A stretch of 39,185 nucleotides of DNA from NCBI GenBank assembly GCA_964536985.1, contig CAZIBG010000006.1, forward strand, positions 1 to 39,185, in the 5' to 3' direction. Both the position numbers and the translations under genes were made by a program. The notes under the pieces were generated by a model that was not told where the DNA came from, did not search any database, and saw only the letters and a list, made by a program, of their open reading frames with translations. Positions 8,348 to 17,289 of this stretch are shown piece by piece (within the stretch, counting starts at the first letter, position 1; each line of letters begins with the position of its first letter). The stretch is from CAZIBG01 sp964536985 (GTDB lineage Bacteria; Patescibacteriota; Saccharimonadia; Saccharimonadales; AWTP1-31).

Positions 8348-8376
8348 ATTGTAACTGGTTAGGAAGTCGGATCCAA
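8348..8376 (-). promoter_or_regulatory. Promoter of the leaderless HAD gene
   Basis: On the minus strand TTGGAT (8376-8371), a 17-bp spacer and TACAAT (8353-8348) are followed by six bases and ATG at 8341. This decides the start codon. Confidence 0.65.
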
Positions 8377-8409
8377 CCATGGGGCGTAGTTTCACTAGTT
8401 ACGATTTTA

Positions 8410-8418
8410 GGAAAGGAG
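8410..8418 (+). promoter_or_regulatory. Shine-Dalgarno site of the VKOR gene
   Basis: GGAAAGGAG lies 12 bases before ATG 8431. The spacing is long, but this is one of the few genes here with a clear ribosome binding site. Confidence 0.5.
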
Positions 8419-8430
8419 TATTATATATGT

Positions 8431-9066
8431 ATGGCCACAAAACTATCTGACAAGAAAAACACTACAAAAAAACAACCCTGGACGTTTGAAAGAGCACTTC
8501 CGTACATCCTTGCTATCGGAGGCTTGATCGGACTTTTAATGGCGTTCATCATAACAATCGAAAAGATTCAGCTACTTAAAGACCCGACATTCATACCGGA
8601 ATGCAATATCAACCCAATTATTAGCTGCGGCAATATTATGAAATCAGAGCAAGCTGGCGTCTTTGGCTTCCCCAATCCACTACTTGGTCTGATAGGCTTT
8701 TCTGTCGTTACCACAATCGGCATGGCAATGCTGGCTGGGGCTAAGTTCAAGCGATGGTTCTGGCTGGGTCTGCAAGCAGGTACCGTACTTGGGGTAATCT
8801 TCTGCATGTGGTTATTCCACGAAGCGGTATACGAAATTGGCTCGCTTTGCCCTTACTGTATCGTCGTGTGGATGGTAACAATTCCGATGTTCTTGTACAC
8901 AACAATTTATAATATCCGGCAAGGTTTCATCACTATACCTAAGCGCTTTCAGAAGATTGTCGACTGGAAGATTAAGCATCACGGCGATATCCTGGTAACG
9001 TGGTATCTGCTAATCGCTCTCGCTATCTTGACGCACTTCTGGTACTACTGGAAAACACTAATCTAG
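8431..9066 (+). CDS. VKOR-family disulfide bond formation protein
   Basis: Bacterial VKOR homologues reoxidise periplasmic thioredoxin-like or DsbA-like proteins and pass electrons to quinones. The 211-residue membrane protein shows the family pattern: a first helix at about 23-45, an outer loop with Cys58 and Cys66 (ECNINPIISCG), PNPLLGLIGF, and the active CxxC at 140-143 (SLCPYC) at the end of a later helix. There is no fused thioredoxin domain, and no DsbA partner is visible in the window. TilS follows after 6 bases, so the two are probably co-transcribed. The next unit encodes a receptor with paired cysteines in its outer region, a plausible client (inference). Confidence 0.92.
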   Translation: MATKLSDKKNTTKKQPWTFERALPYILAIGGLIGLLMAFIITIEKIQLLKDPTFIPECNINPIISCGNIMKSEQAGVFGFPNPLLGLIGFSVVTTIGMAMLAGAKFKRWFWLGLQAGTVLGVIFCMWLFHEAVYEIGSLCPYCIVVWMVTIPMFLYTTIYNIRQGFITIPKRFQKIVDWKIKHHGDILVTWYLLIALAILTHFWYYWKTLI

Positions 9067-9072
9067 TCTTGC

Positions 9073-9954
9073 ATGAGGGTGGAACTAGAACCAGGTAAAT
9101 ACGTTGTCGCTGTTTCTGGTGGAGTCGATTCTGTAGTGCTTTTGGATGCCCTGGCAAAAATCGAGAACCTACAATTAACCGTTGCTCATTTTGATCATGG
9201 GATTCGGAGCGATTCGGACCTGGATAGACAGCTAGTTCAGGAACTGGCCAAAAAATATAGACTCCCTTTTGTTTACGAGCGAGGCAAACTTGGCGCCGGC
9301 GCCAGTGAGGCCGTGGCCAGGCAAGCGCGCTATGATTTCTTGCGCCAAGTGCAACGAGCAACAGGTGCCCAAGCATTAGTTACCGCTCATCATCAGGATG
9401 ATTTAGTCGAGACTGCCATCATAAACATGCTGCGAGGCACGGGCAGAAGTGGCATTACTTCCTTAAAAGATCGCTACCATCTGCGCAGGCCAATGCTTCA
9501 CCTCCCCAAATCTCAAATCCGCCATTATGCTTCTGAGCAAGGATTGAAATGGCGCGAAGACAGCACTAATAGTGACATGACGTTGCTCCGAAACTATGTA
9601 AGGGGATCGATTATCCCAAAATTAGGAGAAGGCGGACGCAAGGAATTGCTTGATCATATCGGACATATGTCGGTAGTCAACCGGGCTATAGATAGTGAGA
9701 TGCAGCTATATCTTCACCTGCAGCCATCCAGACAAACATTGGACCGTCACGCATTTACACAACTTTCTCACGCCGTTGCTCTAGAGGTTATGGCTAGTTG
9801 GCTTCGCAGCCACGGGGTTCGTGACTTTAATGCTAAACAGCTCGAACAGCTCGTCGCCCTTTGCAAAACACTCCAAGCCGGTAAGCAAATTATCATAGAC
9901 AGTACACATCGCATTTTGCTCGGTCGAGAGTCAGTATCTCTGATTGCATCTTGA
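9073..9954 (+). CDS. tilS: tRNA(Ile)-lysidine synthase TilS
   Basis: TilS changes cytidine 34 of the CAU tRNA-Ile to lysidine, so that it reads AUA instead of AUG. The N-type ATP pyrophosphatase P-loop SGGVDS is at residues 15-20, followed by AHFDHGIR, the TAHHQDDLVET block and MLRGTGRSGI, all typical of TilS. With 293 residues it is short: the C-terminal tRNA-binding domains found in E. coli TilS (about 430 residues) are mostly absent, as in the shorter bacterial forms. It lies 6 bases after the VKOR gene, without a clear Shine-Dalgarno site. The protein is cytoplasmic. Confidence 0.93.
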   Translation: MRVELEPGKYVVAVSGGVDSVVLLDALAKIENLQLTVAHFDHGIRSDSDLDRQLVQELAKKYRLPFVYERGKLGAGASEAVARQARYDFLRQVQRATGAQALVTAHHQDDLVETAIINMLRGTGRSGITSLKDRYHLRRPMLHLPKSQIRHYASEQGLKWREDSTNSDMTLLRNYVRGSIIPKLGEGGRKELLDHIGHMSVVNRAIDSEMQLYLHLQPSRQTLDRHAFTQLSHAVALEVMASWLRSHGVRDFNAKQLEQLVALCKTLQAGKQIIIDSTHRILLGRESVSLIAS

Positions 9955-9970
9955 GGTAAGTAAGCATAAA

Positions 9971-9979
9971 TGCTATACT
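9971..9979 (+). promoter_or_regulatory. Extended -10 promoter of the esterase-receptor unit
   Basis: TGC-TATACT predicts a start near 9986, giving a leader of about 22 bases to GTG 10008, longer than most others here. The leader carries the direct repeat GTTAGGC-GTTAGGC. Confidence 0.5.
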
Positions 9980-10007
9980 TGAATGAAGAACGAGTTAGGC
10001 GTTAGGC

Positions 10008-11402
10008 GTGAAGATATCCATGAAGCAGTTTTTCAAGAAAGATCGGGACTACCTTCTGTTCGTCAATAAATACTGGCGTCAGATTGTCGTTGCTTTAGTA
10101 CTACTGGTACCTCTGTATTTGGTCGTTTCATACATCAATTCGCCCGCTAAAGCCGACGGCAACAACGAGCCCTATTCAATTTTCATATTGGCAGGTCAGT
10201 CGCTCGCCGCTGGTGTTGCCTCGTACCGAGAAGAGCTTCCTGAGGGGACAGGGATAACTTTTCAAAATGACCCCGCGGACACTGCTACGAAATTTTGGTG
10301 GGCAGGCTCTAACGGGCAAGGCCTGAACGATCAGCTGATTAAAGCATTTTTCCCTTTTTATGACGGACCGGGCCAAATGGGCTGGGATTATTCAGGGGGA
10401 AGCAATAATGCCCCGGGTTCTACGAGGTTGCTCGACAATCTTAATGGTCCTCAGACAACGGCAATAAATGCCCAAACCGGTGGGCTGTTCGGATCGGAAT
10501 TTGGTATTGCCCGTAACTTGTACGCCATGGGGCGGCGCAAGGTAATAATTCTTAAGGTGTCCTACGGATTCCAGTCTTTGGGTCAGTCCAATTCTCCACT
10601 CATTCCGTTTGACTGGAATGTTAATTCGACTAGCAACGACCCCGATCGACCTAAAAGCTACGCTCAGCTTAAGGATCAATTCAATAAACTTACCACCTAC
10701 TTAAAGAGTCAGGGCGAGAAGTATACTGTCGACGGAATATTTTGGATGCAGGGCGAGACTGACACTCTGCAAGATTCTTATGCCGCAGCCTATCAGCAAA
10801 ACCTGGCAGATTTAGTTTCTAACGCTAAAGAGGATTTGCAGCTGCACCCGTCGGGGCACTTTGTAATTGGCAAGACAAACATGAACTTCTGTATCGATAA
10901 CTCTTGGCCACGATTTAATAACTACTGTGATTATCCATCGGCGAAGTCGATCGATCCTATTGAATTTGTTGATACGCTTTTAACATTTTCTATTAACCCC
11001 AGCATGTCACGACGACTGGATGAGGTTCGCACCGCTCAACAAGCCGTGGCCGATAGCGACCAAAATACCAGACAGAAAGTAGACATTGTCGAAACCGGAG
11101 ATCTGCCTAGAGGCTATGACTGGACCCACCTTACGGCACCAGGACAGATAGAGTTGGGTCGCAGATTTGTGAATATGTATCGCCTTCCCATGCGGTATAC
11201 CGATAGCCGAGTGAATGACTACGATCAAGATGGAACAGACAACGCCCAGGAAGACACAGGAAGGGGGACTAGCTGTCCACTTATTGTCAAAGGACAAACT
11301 ATCGATGCCAACAATAACGGAAACTTGGGTGATGATGATGCTGATTGCGATGGCTACCCTAACTATCTAGATGCCGTTAATGGGCCAGGAAGCGGGCTAT
11401 GA
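10008..11402 (+). CDS. Membrane-anchored SASA-type carbohydrate acetylesterase
   Basis: The protein has a short basic inner segment, one membrane helix (about 25-45, IVVALVLLVPLYLVV) and an outer SGNH-like domain of the SASA family (sialate/xylan O-acetylesterases). FILAGQSLAAG carries the catalytic Ser65, FWMQGETDT has the conserved Gln-Gly-Glu (Glu250), and DWTHL supplies Asp371 and His374. Near the C-terminus, Asp-rich segments (NDYDQDGTDNAQED, DDADCDGYPNYLD) resemble calcium-binding thrombospondin type 3 repeats. It would remove acetyl groups from surface or host glycans. The listed start is GTG 10008; ATG 10020 (MKQFFKK) is a good alternative. The stop overlaps the start of the giant receptor gene (ATGA), suggesting translational coupling. 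Confidence 0.85.
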   Translation: MKISMKQFFKKDRDYLLFVNKYWRQIVVALVLLVPLYLVVSYINSPAKADGNNEPYSIFILAGQSLAAGVASYREELPEGTGITFQNDPADTATKFWWAGSNGQGLNDQLIKAFFPFYDGPGQMGWDYSGGSNNAPGSTRLLDNLNGPQTTAINAQTGGLFGSEFGIARNLYAMGRRKVIILKVSYGFQSLGQSNSPLIPFDWNVNSTSNDPDRPKSYAQLKDQFNKLTTYLKSQGEKYTVDGIFWMQGETDTLQDSYAAAYQQNLADLVSNAKEDLQLHPSGHFVIGKTNMNFCIDNSWPRFNNYCDYPSAKSIDPIEFVDTLLTFSINPSMSRRLDEVRTAQQAVADSDQNTRQKVDIVETGDLPRGYDWTHLTAPGQIELGRRFVNMYRLPMRYTDSRVNDYDQDGTDNAQEDTGRGTSCPLIVKGQTIDANNNGNLGDDDADCDGYPNYLDAVNGPGSGL

Positions 11403-14400
11403 CATTTGCACAGTACCTTTCGATGCGTATGGCCCAACTAAAGCGATTCCTGCTACTCCATAAGAATGCTTCTGTAGCGGCCATTGCAATGTTGGTGCTG
11501 ATCATTGCGGCTCTCGTGGTGTGGCTCAAGCCTGCACCCGCACCAAAAACACTAAACGATGCGACTACCGTAGATGTTACGGCGCAAGCAGTAACAACCA
11601 TAAATGCTCAAACAACTGTTAATCCTGCCGATGCCGACACAACGCTTAAGTGGACTAAAAGCGTTGATATAACGGATGACGATCTAGCCATAGATGGCAC
11701 GATCACCGAAGAGGTCGACGAAAATCAGGTGTTTGTTGGTGATTTATTCTTGCCCAAGGGCTGGACTGCCGAGTACTCCACTAGTCCACATGGAACAGCC
11801 AAAGCCGACCGAGTCTTCACGTCGTACAATATGACAGATCAGGCAAGTAATCCGCTGAGTAGTATTACTTATATCCGGATTAACACTGGAACAGCAGATG
11901 GCGTAAAGCCTTACGCTGATTCTGCGCTGGTACGACCACTCGATGCTAAACAGATAATTACCGACGGAAAATCTCCATCTGCTCCAATTTTGTTTCAGAA
12001 AAAACTATATGTTGTTATGAAGCAGCTGCGGGCAGCAACAGCCGGCAGTTACAGTATCGATTGTTTCGACCTCATAACGTACGCGCGCTGCGTTAATGGA
12101 TCAAATAACAGCTTCTTTCCAACCTACTTCTCTTCTGTTGGCGCATCTGCAACAAGCCCAACGTCCTTTGGAACCGGAACAAAAGATGTCAGCACTCCAA
12201 GCAATATGCAATTTGTTATGGACGATGGAACCTATGGACATAACGGTCGCGTCTATATGCCGGGGCAGGTGGGTAACAGCTATGGCGTAGTTTGCTTTGA
12301 CCTTGCTAGTTACCAGAACTGTGGTTTTACGAGCTTAGGCACGGCAGCCGCGCCAACGGGGACAAACCCTAGTTGGCTCAACGGTTTTGTGCAGAGTGGC
12401 AGTAAAATTTACGGACATGCAAATGATCCAGATTCGGGAAGCCAAACAGTGGTCTGCTTTGATATTCGTGATCCGGCAAACGGCGGCGGCATATGTAGCG
12501 GATACAATGCCAGCACCGTTGCGGCAACGCAGACGCAGTACACCTACGAGCATAGTAATAACTACGATACACCGGGCAGCCAAGTGATGGATGGCAATAA
12601 GATGTATTGGACAGTTAACTATCGTTACGGCAATACCAGAGTGCTGGGATTGATTTTCCCCTGGGATACCTATCCAAACACTCAGCGTGATCTAGGAACT
12701 GTACTGACCTGTTTTGATGTAGTTGCTCGGACTAAATGCGCAGGCATATACCAGTATAACTGGCCACGTATGTATGACGGCTCTGGAGGAGAAGTGGGCG
12801 TTGAATATGCTAGCGCAATTTTTATGTGGAAGCAGAATGGTTCGAATTATGCCGTTTGCTATACCTTTAGTAGTATTTCGCTCAACGATTCACCGGTCGA
12901 ATCGCGGGTACTTTGCCATAGCCTGACCGATGGCTCATTCTTGCCTGGTCCAACCCCTACGGCCCCGGCAATTTTACCAGTGCCATCTGTTTGGCAAGGG
13001 CCGACACCGCCTGGAAGCCCAGCCTGGCGTATGTCACCCAATACCACAACAATTACCGATACCGATGGACACCTAAAAACCTACTTTGCTTATCATTACG
13101 GTCCAACCGCAGAGCGAGGAGCAATGAGTTGTTTTGATTGGAATACTCAAGCTCACTGCGGGCAAATGCCCTGGCTAAAGTATTGGTATAACATGAATAA
13201 CGCCGTCAGCGGTGACGAAGGCTATGCTTATGATGGATCCTGTATGTTTGGAGTCAGCAAACAAGGATTCTTGTGGTCGTTTAATCCTAAGACTTCCGAG
13301 TCGCCATGCCGTGTAGCCGGAACCAGGTACACCGCCTCGATAAATATCCAGGACTTCTACTGCGATGGACAGGCGCACCCTTTTACCTGGCAAAGTGCCC
13401 GCGTGGCCAAAGCGAGCATGTATGATTTTCAGGATTTCAACGTTAAAGTTTACGATTCGGCAGGCGGATCACTGCTCGGCAGTGGCAACACAAAAGAGCT
13501 TGGTAAGCTCGATTTAAGTGGCCCGGCCTATTCCGGGCGGTCGTCATTATATCTGGATGTTGACGCCAATGTTTGGAGTGGTAGTCCCTGGGGAAATCAA
13601 GGGAGACCATATGCTAAGGTGCAAGCCAACGCCGATGATGTGCAGTATTGCTATAAGACACGTGCAAAAACATATGTCGAAGATATTGCATGTGATGCAA
13701 AAAATCTAAGCACCAGTTCCGATGCAGTTTTCAATTCCGATGATAATACCTTCACTAAAACCAAGAGCTCGCTTGTTCCATTCGTCCAGCTCCCAAACAA
13801 GCAGTGCTTTAAGGATCTTAGCGTGCAGATTACGCCAAGTGCTACAAATATAAATAATGGCGACAACATTACCTATACAATCGCCGTCAATAATAAGGCA
13901 AACCCCGATATCCATAATCGCGGGGACATAGGCGGACAATACAATCCTAAATCAGCACGTATTGAAGCTACTATTCCAAATGGACTGCAGTTTGTCTCGG
14001 CCAGCGACGGTGGTGAACTTTCGGGTGATGGATCAAAAGTAGTTTGGGATACCCAGACTATTTTGGCGTTGTCTACCATTGAGCCGACGGTCACGCTCAA
14101 AGCCCCGGGGCCAACTTCCGCCAATACTATCAACCCTAAACCTGTGGCTCAACTGGCTGCCAGTCAGCAAAGTAATTTGCAAATGACCGCTTCGGCAATC
14201 TATGACGACGACGTTGATCAAAGTGATAATACGGCACAAAATAACGCCGTGGTGTTCGAAAATAACACCTCTCCCGTACTGGGTGTCTTATCACAGACTA
14301 CAAATAATCCTCGCGCTCCAGCTTCGCTGTCATTCGTCATTACAGCCTCCGACGAGAATAACTTTAGCAGCCTAGAACTGCTCAGTAGTAGCGATGTCGT

Positions 14401-17209
14401 TGGCTCGCTGCAGCCAACCGGCAACGCCAACGAATACGGCATCACCATTCAAAATATTCCAGAAGGGAACTATAACTTTAGCGTGCGTGCAGTAGACGAC
14501 GGAACCCCATCACTGACTACAACCAGTAATACTGTTGCGGTAAATGTTGCTGCAGCGAATGCTGCGCCGGTCATTTCTAGCTTTGCTCAAACGGTCGCGT
14601 CGCCTCGATACCCAGTGACTTTGAACTTTACTGCCTCAGTTACAGACGATAACTCTGTTGGATCGGTTAAGCTGTATCGACAAGGCCAGGTTGTCGGAAC
14701 CTTCACCCAGTCCAGCACCCCAGGGTTGTATGCTGTAGCATTACCAGACTACACGGCCGGGACATATGTTTTTAGTGTACGGGCAGAAGATGAAGATACG
14801 CCAAAACTGACCACCACATCATCCGATGTTACGGTGACCATCGCACCAAATACATCACCACTCTTCTCGGCATTTTCGCAGACAGTAGCAAACCCACGGA
14901 ATCCCGCTACATTGCAATTCACGGCCACAGTATCTGATGATAACGGTTTGGCGTCAGTGGCACTTTACCGAGGCTCGACTCAAGTCGCATCCATGACACC
15001 AACCGGAAGTCCTAACCAGTATGGAGCCTCGGTGTCTGGCTTAGCGGCCGGAGATTATTCATTTACCGCACGAGCCACCGACAATGTAACGCCCGCTATG
15101 TCTACCGATTCGTCGGCTGTATCGGTAACCATCCTCCCTAACAATCCTCCAAGCATCAGTGGATTTACTCAGTCCACCAACACCCCCCGTGCACCTGCAA
15201 CATTAACCTTCCAGGCAACGGTAAGTGATAATAACGGAGTGGCAACAGTCGGACTATATAGTGGAGAAACGTATGTCGGGGCTATGAACCCCTCCTCTAG
15301 TGGCGTGTATTCAGTAAGTATCCCTAATTATGCCGCTGGCAACTACAGCTTTAGCGTGCGGGCTGCCGATACTGCCACGCCGAGCCTGACATCAGAATCT
15401 TCAGCAATAGATATCACGGTGCTGGCTCCATTGCCGCCACCGGTTGTCCCTGATCCAACGCCGCCAGCCAATACTGCACCAAAGGTATCTAATTTTGGTC
15501 AGACCAATAACAAGCCAACTGAACCTGCTGATCTAAATTTCGTGGTGTCGGTCGAGGATGATTCGGTAATCGCAAAGGTTGAACTTCTGGAAGGCGGCCA
15601 AGTACTTGGTGCTATGTCAGCCACTACTACCGATAACGAATTTGCCTACACCGCAAAAGGGTATAAGGCTGGGGACTATGAATTCCTAATACGCGCTACT
15701 GATGATGGTAGCCCGGCCCTAGTTACTGATTCCGAAATTATAAAAGTAACTGTTGGCGCCCCAAAACCTGTGGCCAGTCGAGCTCCAACGTCGACCAATA
15801 GCACTAATGGCAGTGCAAATGGTTCTCGTCAGAAGTATACCCCTCTGTCAATTCGGGGTGCGGTTCCATCTCCACTCGTGGGCGCGGTAGAGGGAACATT
15901 CGAGGTCGCCGACAGGGCAGTACGACCTATCACCCCCAATACGGCTCGTGTTCTTCCTTATGCCACAATTGTTACCTTGGCGGGATTCGCAGCTCTCTAC
16001 GTCTATCTGGCATCCAAACAAGCTCAGAATAGGATAAAGATTAAAAGTGTAATTAGTAAATATAGGCGGACGGAGCAAGGAAGAAAAGAGTATATCGACC
16101 TTATCTCTCATTATATTAATACTCCTATCACTACCATGAAGGCGGCAATCGAACTACTCGAGAGCAAAAAAGTCGTTTCCGACTCTTCGCTAATTGCACC
16201 AAAGCGCCACATAAAGCAGTTAGTAATTCAATCTAAAGCGCTCCTTGATGATTCCGTTGCGGCAAGTGCCGAAGCAACAGCCACATCAGGCATCATTAAT
16301 TCTATAGGTAAAGGAAGTATTCTTAAGAGTCCTGGATTTATATTGCCGGTGGCCGGAGTTATGATTATTGCCGTTGTCATGAACCTGTTGTTCATCTGGT
16401 CAAAGAAATACGATTCAGAACTAATCAACTATATTGCTCAGTCGAGCCTCTATGTGCTGGGAGCATTTGGCCTAGCCTCAGCCTACTTGCTGCTGCGGCG
16501 CGAACAGCAATCGGCAGAAGCCGTCTACCAAGAACTAAACTTCGAGCAGGCAATAGCCAATTCACAGACCAAGTTTATTCGGAATAGTGCCAGTAGTCTC
16601 TCTGATGAGGTTACCATACTAGGGTCGTCGGTTAGTGCGCTCGAAAAGGTATCGGATGCCAAGATATTCACCGATGGATATAACTCACTCGAAAAAGCAG
16701 TTTCTAAATTTACCTATCTGGATACTTTGCTGACAACACCTCAGCGCACTGAGGAGCCCATATCTTTGGACGTTTCACTGCAAGTTGTTCTGTCGGAGTA
16801 TCAACCGCAGGCTAAGGCCAAAGGTGTCTCCCTGGTGGTAGCGGCAGACCCCGGACTAACGGCCCTTATAGACGAAGCCGGTTTCCGGCAGATTGTGGGT
16901 TCATTGCTAGAAAACGCCATCACATTCACACCTAAGGACGGGGAAGTACGCCTGGGCATCCAGAAGTCCCGTAATAAAGTTGTAATCAAGGTCCAAGACA
17001 ATGGAGTTGGAATTTCGGAAGAAAAAGTTCGCAAGCTGTTTGAACCCTTCAGTCGTGGTACCGACACGCGAACATTCGATTATGAGGGTCTGGGACTCGA
17101 TCTTTACATGGATAAGCTAATTGCCGACAAGTGGGGAGGCAGTATTAAGCTCAGTTCGAAGGTTAACCAGGGTACAGTGGTGACCGTCAGTCTTTTATCG
17201 CCAAAGTAA
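11399..17209 (+). CDS. Giant surface receptor with histidine-kinase-like module (1936 aa)
   Basis: Domains in order: inner N-terminus and signal-anchor helix (about 25-43); an outer region (about 200-600) with six Cys pairs, four of the form CFDx6C (222/231, 299/308, 438/447, 578/587), perhaps a propeller; a DUF11-like domain (about 815-940); five Ig-like repeats of about 97 residues from 956, 1054, 1151, 1248 and 1358; a membrane helix (about 1519-1539). Next is an H-box-like SHYINTP with His1571, two more helices (about 1646-1669 and 1676-1700), and a second helical segment without that His. The C-terminal HATPase_c domain has N box LLENA (Asn1839), DNGVGI (1867-1872), LFEPFSRGT and GLGL (1897-1900). 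It is probably a surface-contact sensor. The H-box has Tyr where kinases have Glu, so autophosphorylation is uncertain. There is no response regulator nearby. It is coupled by ATGA to the esterase gene. The second copy is at 25146-31982. Confidence 0.85.
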   Translation: MTFAQYLSMRMAQLKRFLLLHKNASVAAIAMLVLIIAALVVWLKPAPAPKTLNDATTVDVTAQAVTTINAQTTVNPADADTTLKWTKSVDITDDDLAIDGTITEEVDENQVFVGDLFLPKGWTAEYSTSPHGTAKADRVFTSYNMTDQASNPLSSITYIRINTGTADGVKPYADSALVRPLDAKQIITDGKSPSAPILFQKKLYVVMKQLRAATAGSYSIDCFDLITYARCVNGSNNSFFPTYFSSVGASATSPTSFGTGTKDVSTPSNMQFVMDDGTYGHNGRVYMPGQVGNSYGVVCFDLASYQNCGFTSLGTAAAPTGTNPSWLNGFVQSGSKIYGHANDPDSGSQTVVCFDIRDPANGGGICSGYNASTVAATQTQYTYEHSNNYDTPGSQVMDGNKMYWTVNYRYGNTRVLGLIFPWDTYPNTQRDLGTVLTCFDVVARTKCAGIYQYNWPRMYDGSGGEVGVEYASAIFMWKQNGSNYAVCYTFSSISLNDSPVESRVLCHSLTDGSFLPGPTPTAPAILPVPSVWQGPTPPGSPAWRMSPNTTTITDTDGHLKTYFAYHYGPTAERGAMSCFDWNTQAHCGQMPWLKYWYNMNNAVSGDEGYAYDGSCMFGVSKQGFLWSFNPKTSESPCRVAGTRYTASINIQDFYCDGQAHPFTWQSARVAKASMYDFQDFNVKVYDSAGGSLLGSGNTKELGKLDLSGPAYSGRSSLYLDVDANVWSGSPWGNQGRPYAKVQANADDVQYCYKTRAKTYVEDIACDAKNLSTSSDAVFNSDDNTFTKTKSSLVPFVQLPNKQCFKDLSVQITPSATNINNGDNITYTIAVNNKANPDIHNRGDIGGQYNPKSARIEATIPNGLQFVSASDGGELSGDGSKVVWDTQTILALSTIEPTVTLKAPGPTSANTINPKPVAQLAASQQSNLQMTASAIYDDDVDQSDNTAQNNAVVFENNTSPVLGVLSQTTNNPRAPASLSFVITASDENNFSSLELLSSSDVVGSLQPTGNANEYGITIQNIPEGNYNFSVRAVDDGTPSLTTTSNTVAVNVAAANAAPVISSFAQTVASPRYPVTLNFTASVTDDNSVGSVKLYRQGQVVGTFTQSSTPGLYAVALPDYTAGTYVFSVRAEDEDTPKLTTTSSDVTVTIAPNTSPLFSAFSQTVANPRNPATLQFTATVSDDNGLASVALYRGSTQVASMTPTGSPNQYGASVSGLAAGDYSFTARATDNVTPAMSTDSSAVSVTILPNNPPSISGFTQSTNTPRAPATLTFQATVSDNNGVATVGLYSGETYVGAMNPSSSGVYSVSIPNYAAGNYSFSVRAADTATPSLTSESSAIDITVLAPLPPPVVPDPTPPANTAPKVSNFGQTNNKPTEPADLNFVVSVEDDSVIAKVELLEGGQVLGAMSATTTDNEFAYTAKGYKAGDYEFLIRATDDGSPALVTDSEIIKVTVGAPKPVASRAPTSTNSTNGSANGSRQKYTPLSIRGAVPSPLVGAVEGTFEVADRAVRPITPNTARVLPYATIVTLAGFAALYVYLASKQAQNRIKIKSVISKYRRTEQGRKEYIDLISHYINTPITTMKAAIELLESKKVVSDSSLIAPKRHIKQLVIQSKALLDDSVAASAEATATSGIINSIGKGSILKSPGFILPVAGVMIIAVVMNLLFIWSKKYDSELINYIAQSSLYVLGAFGLASAYLLLRREQQSAEAVYQELNFEQAIANSQTKFIRNSASSLSDEVTILGSSVSALEKVSDAKIFTDGYNSLEKAVSKFTYLDTLLTTPQRTEEPISLDVSLQVVLSEYQPQAKAKGVSLVVAADPGLTALIDEAGFRQIVGSLLENAITFTPKDGEVRLGIQKSRNKVVIKVQDNGVGISEEKVRKLFEPFSRGTDTRTFDYEGLGLDLYMDKLIADKWGGSIKLSSKVNQGTVVTVSLLSPK

Positions 17210-17275
17210 GTTCCATTGGTTTGTCGAATTAACAACTGATCGCACTAATCTATAGACCAGGCCATATACAGCACG

Positions 17276-17281
17276 TATAAT
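17276..17281 (+). promoter_or_regulatory. -10 box of ftsH (near leaderless)
   Basis: A perfect TATAAT ends 8 bases before the ftsH ATG, so the leader would be about two bases. There is no Shine-Dalgarno site. Confidence 0.65.
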
Positions 17282-17289
17282 AGTAAGAC

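Noticed and set aside
9983..10069. Small 28-codon frame (MKNELGV) before the esterase gene
   Set aside because: Its ATG lies only three bases after the -10 box, upstream of the expected transcription start, so it should not be on the mRNA.
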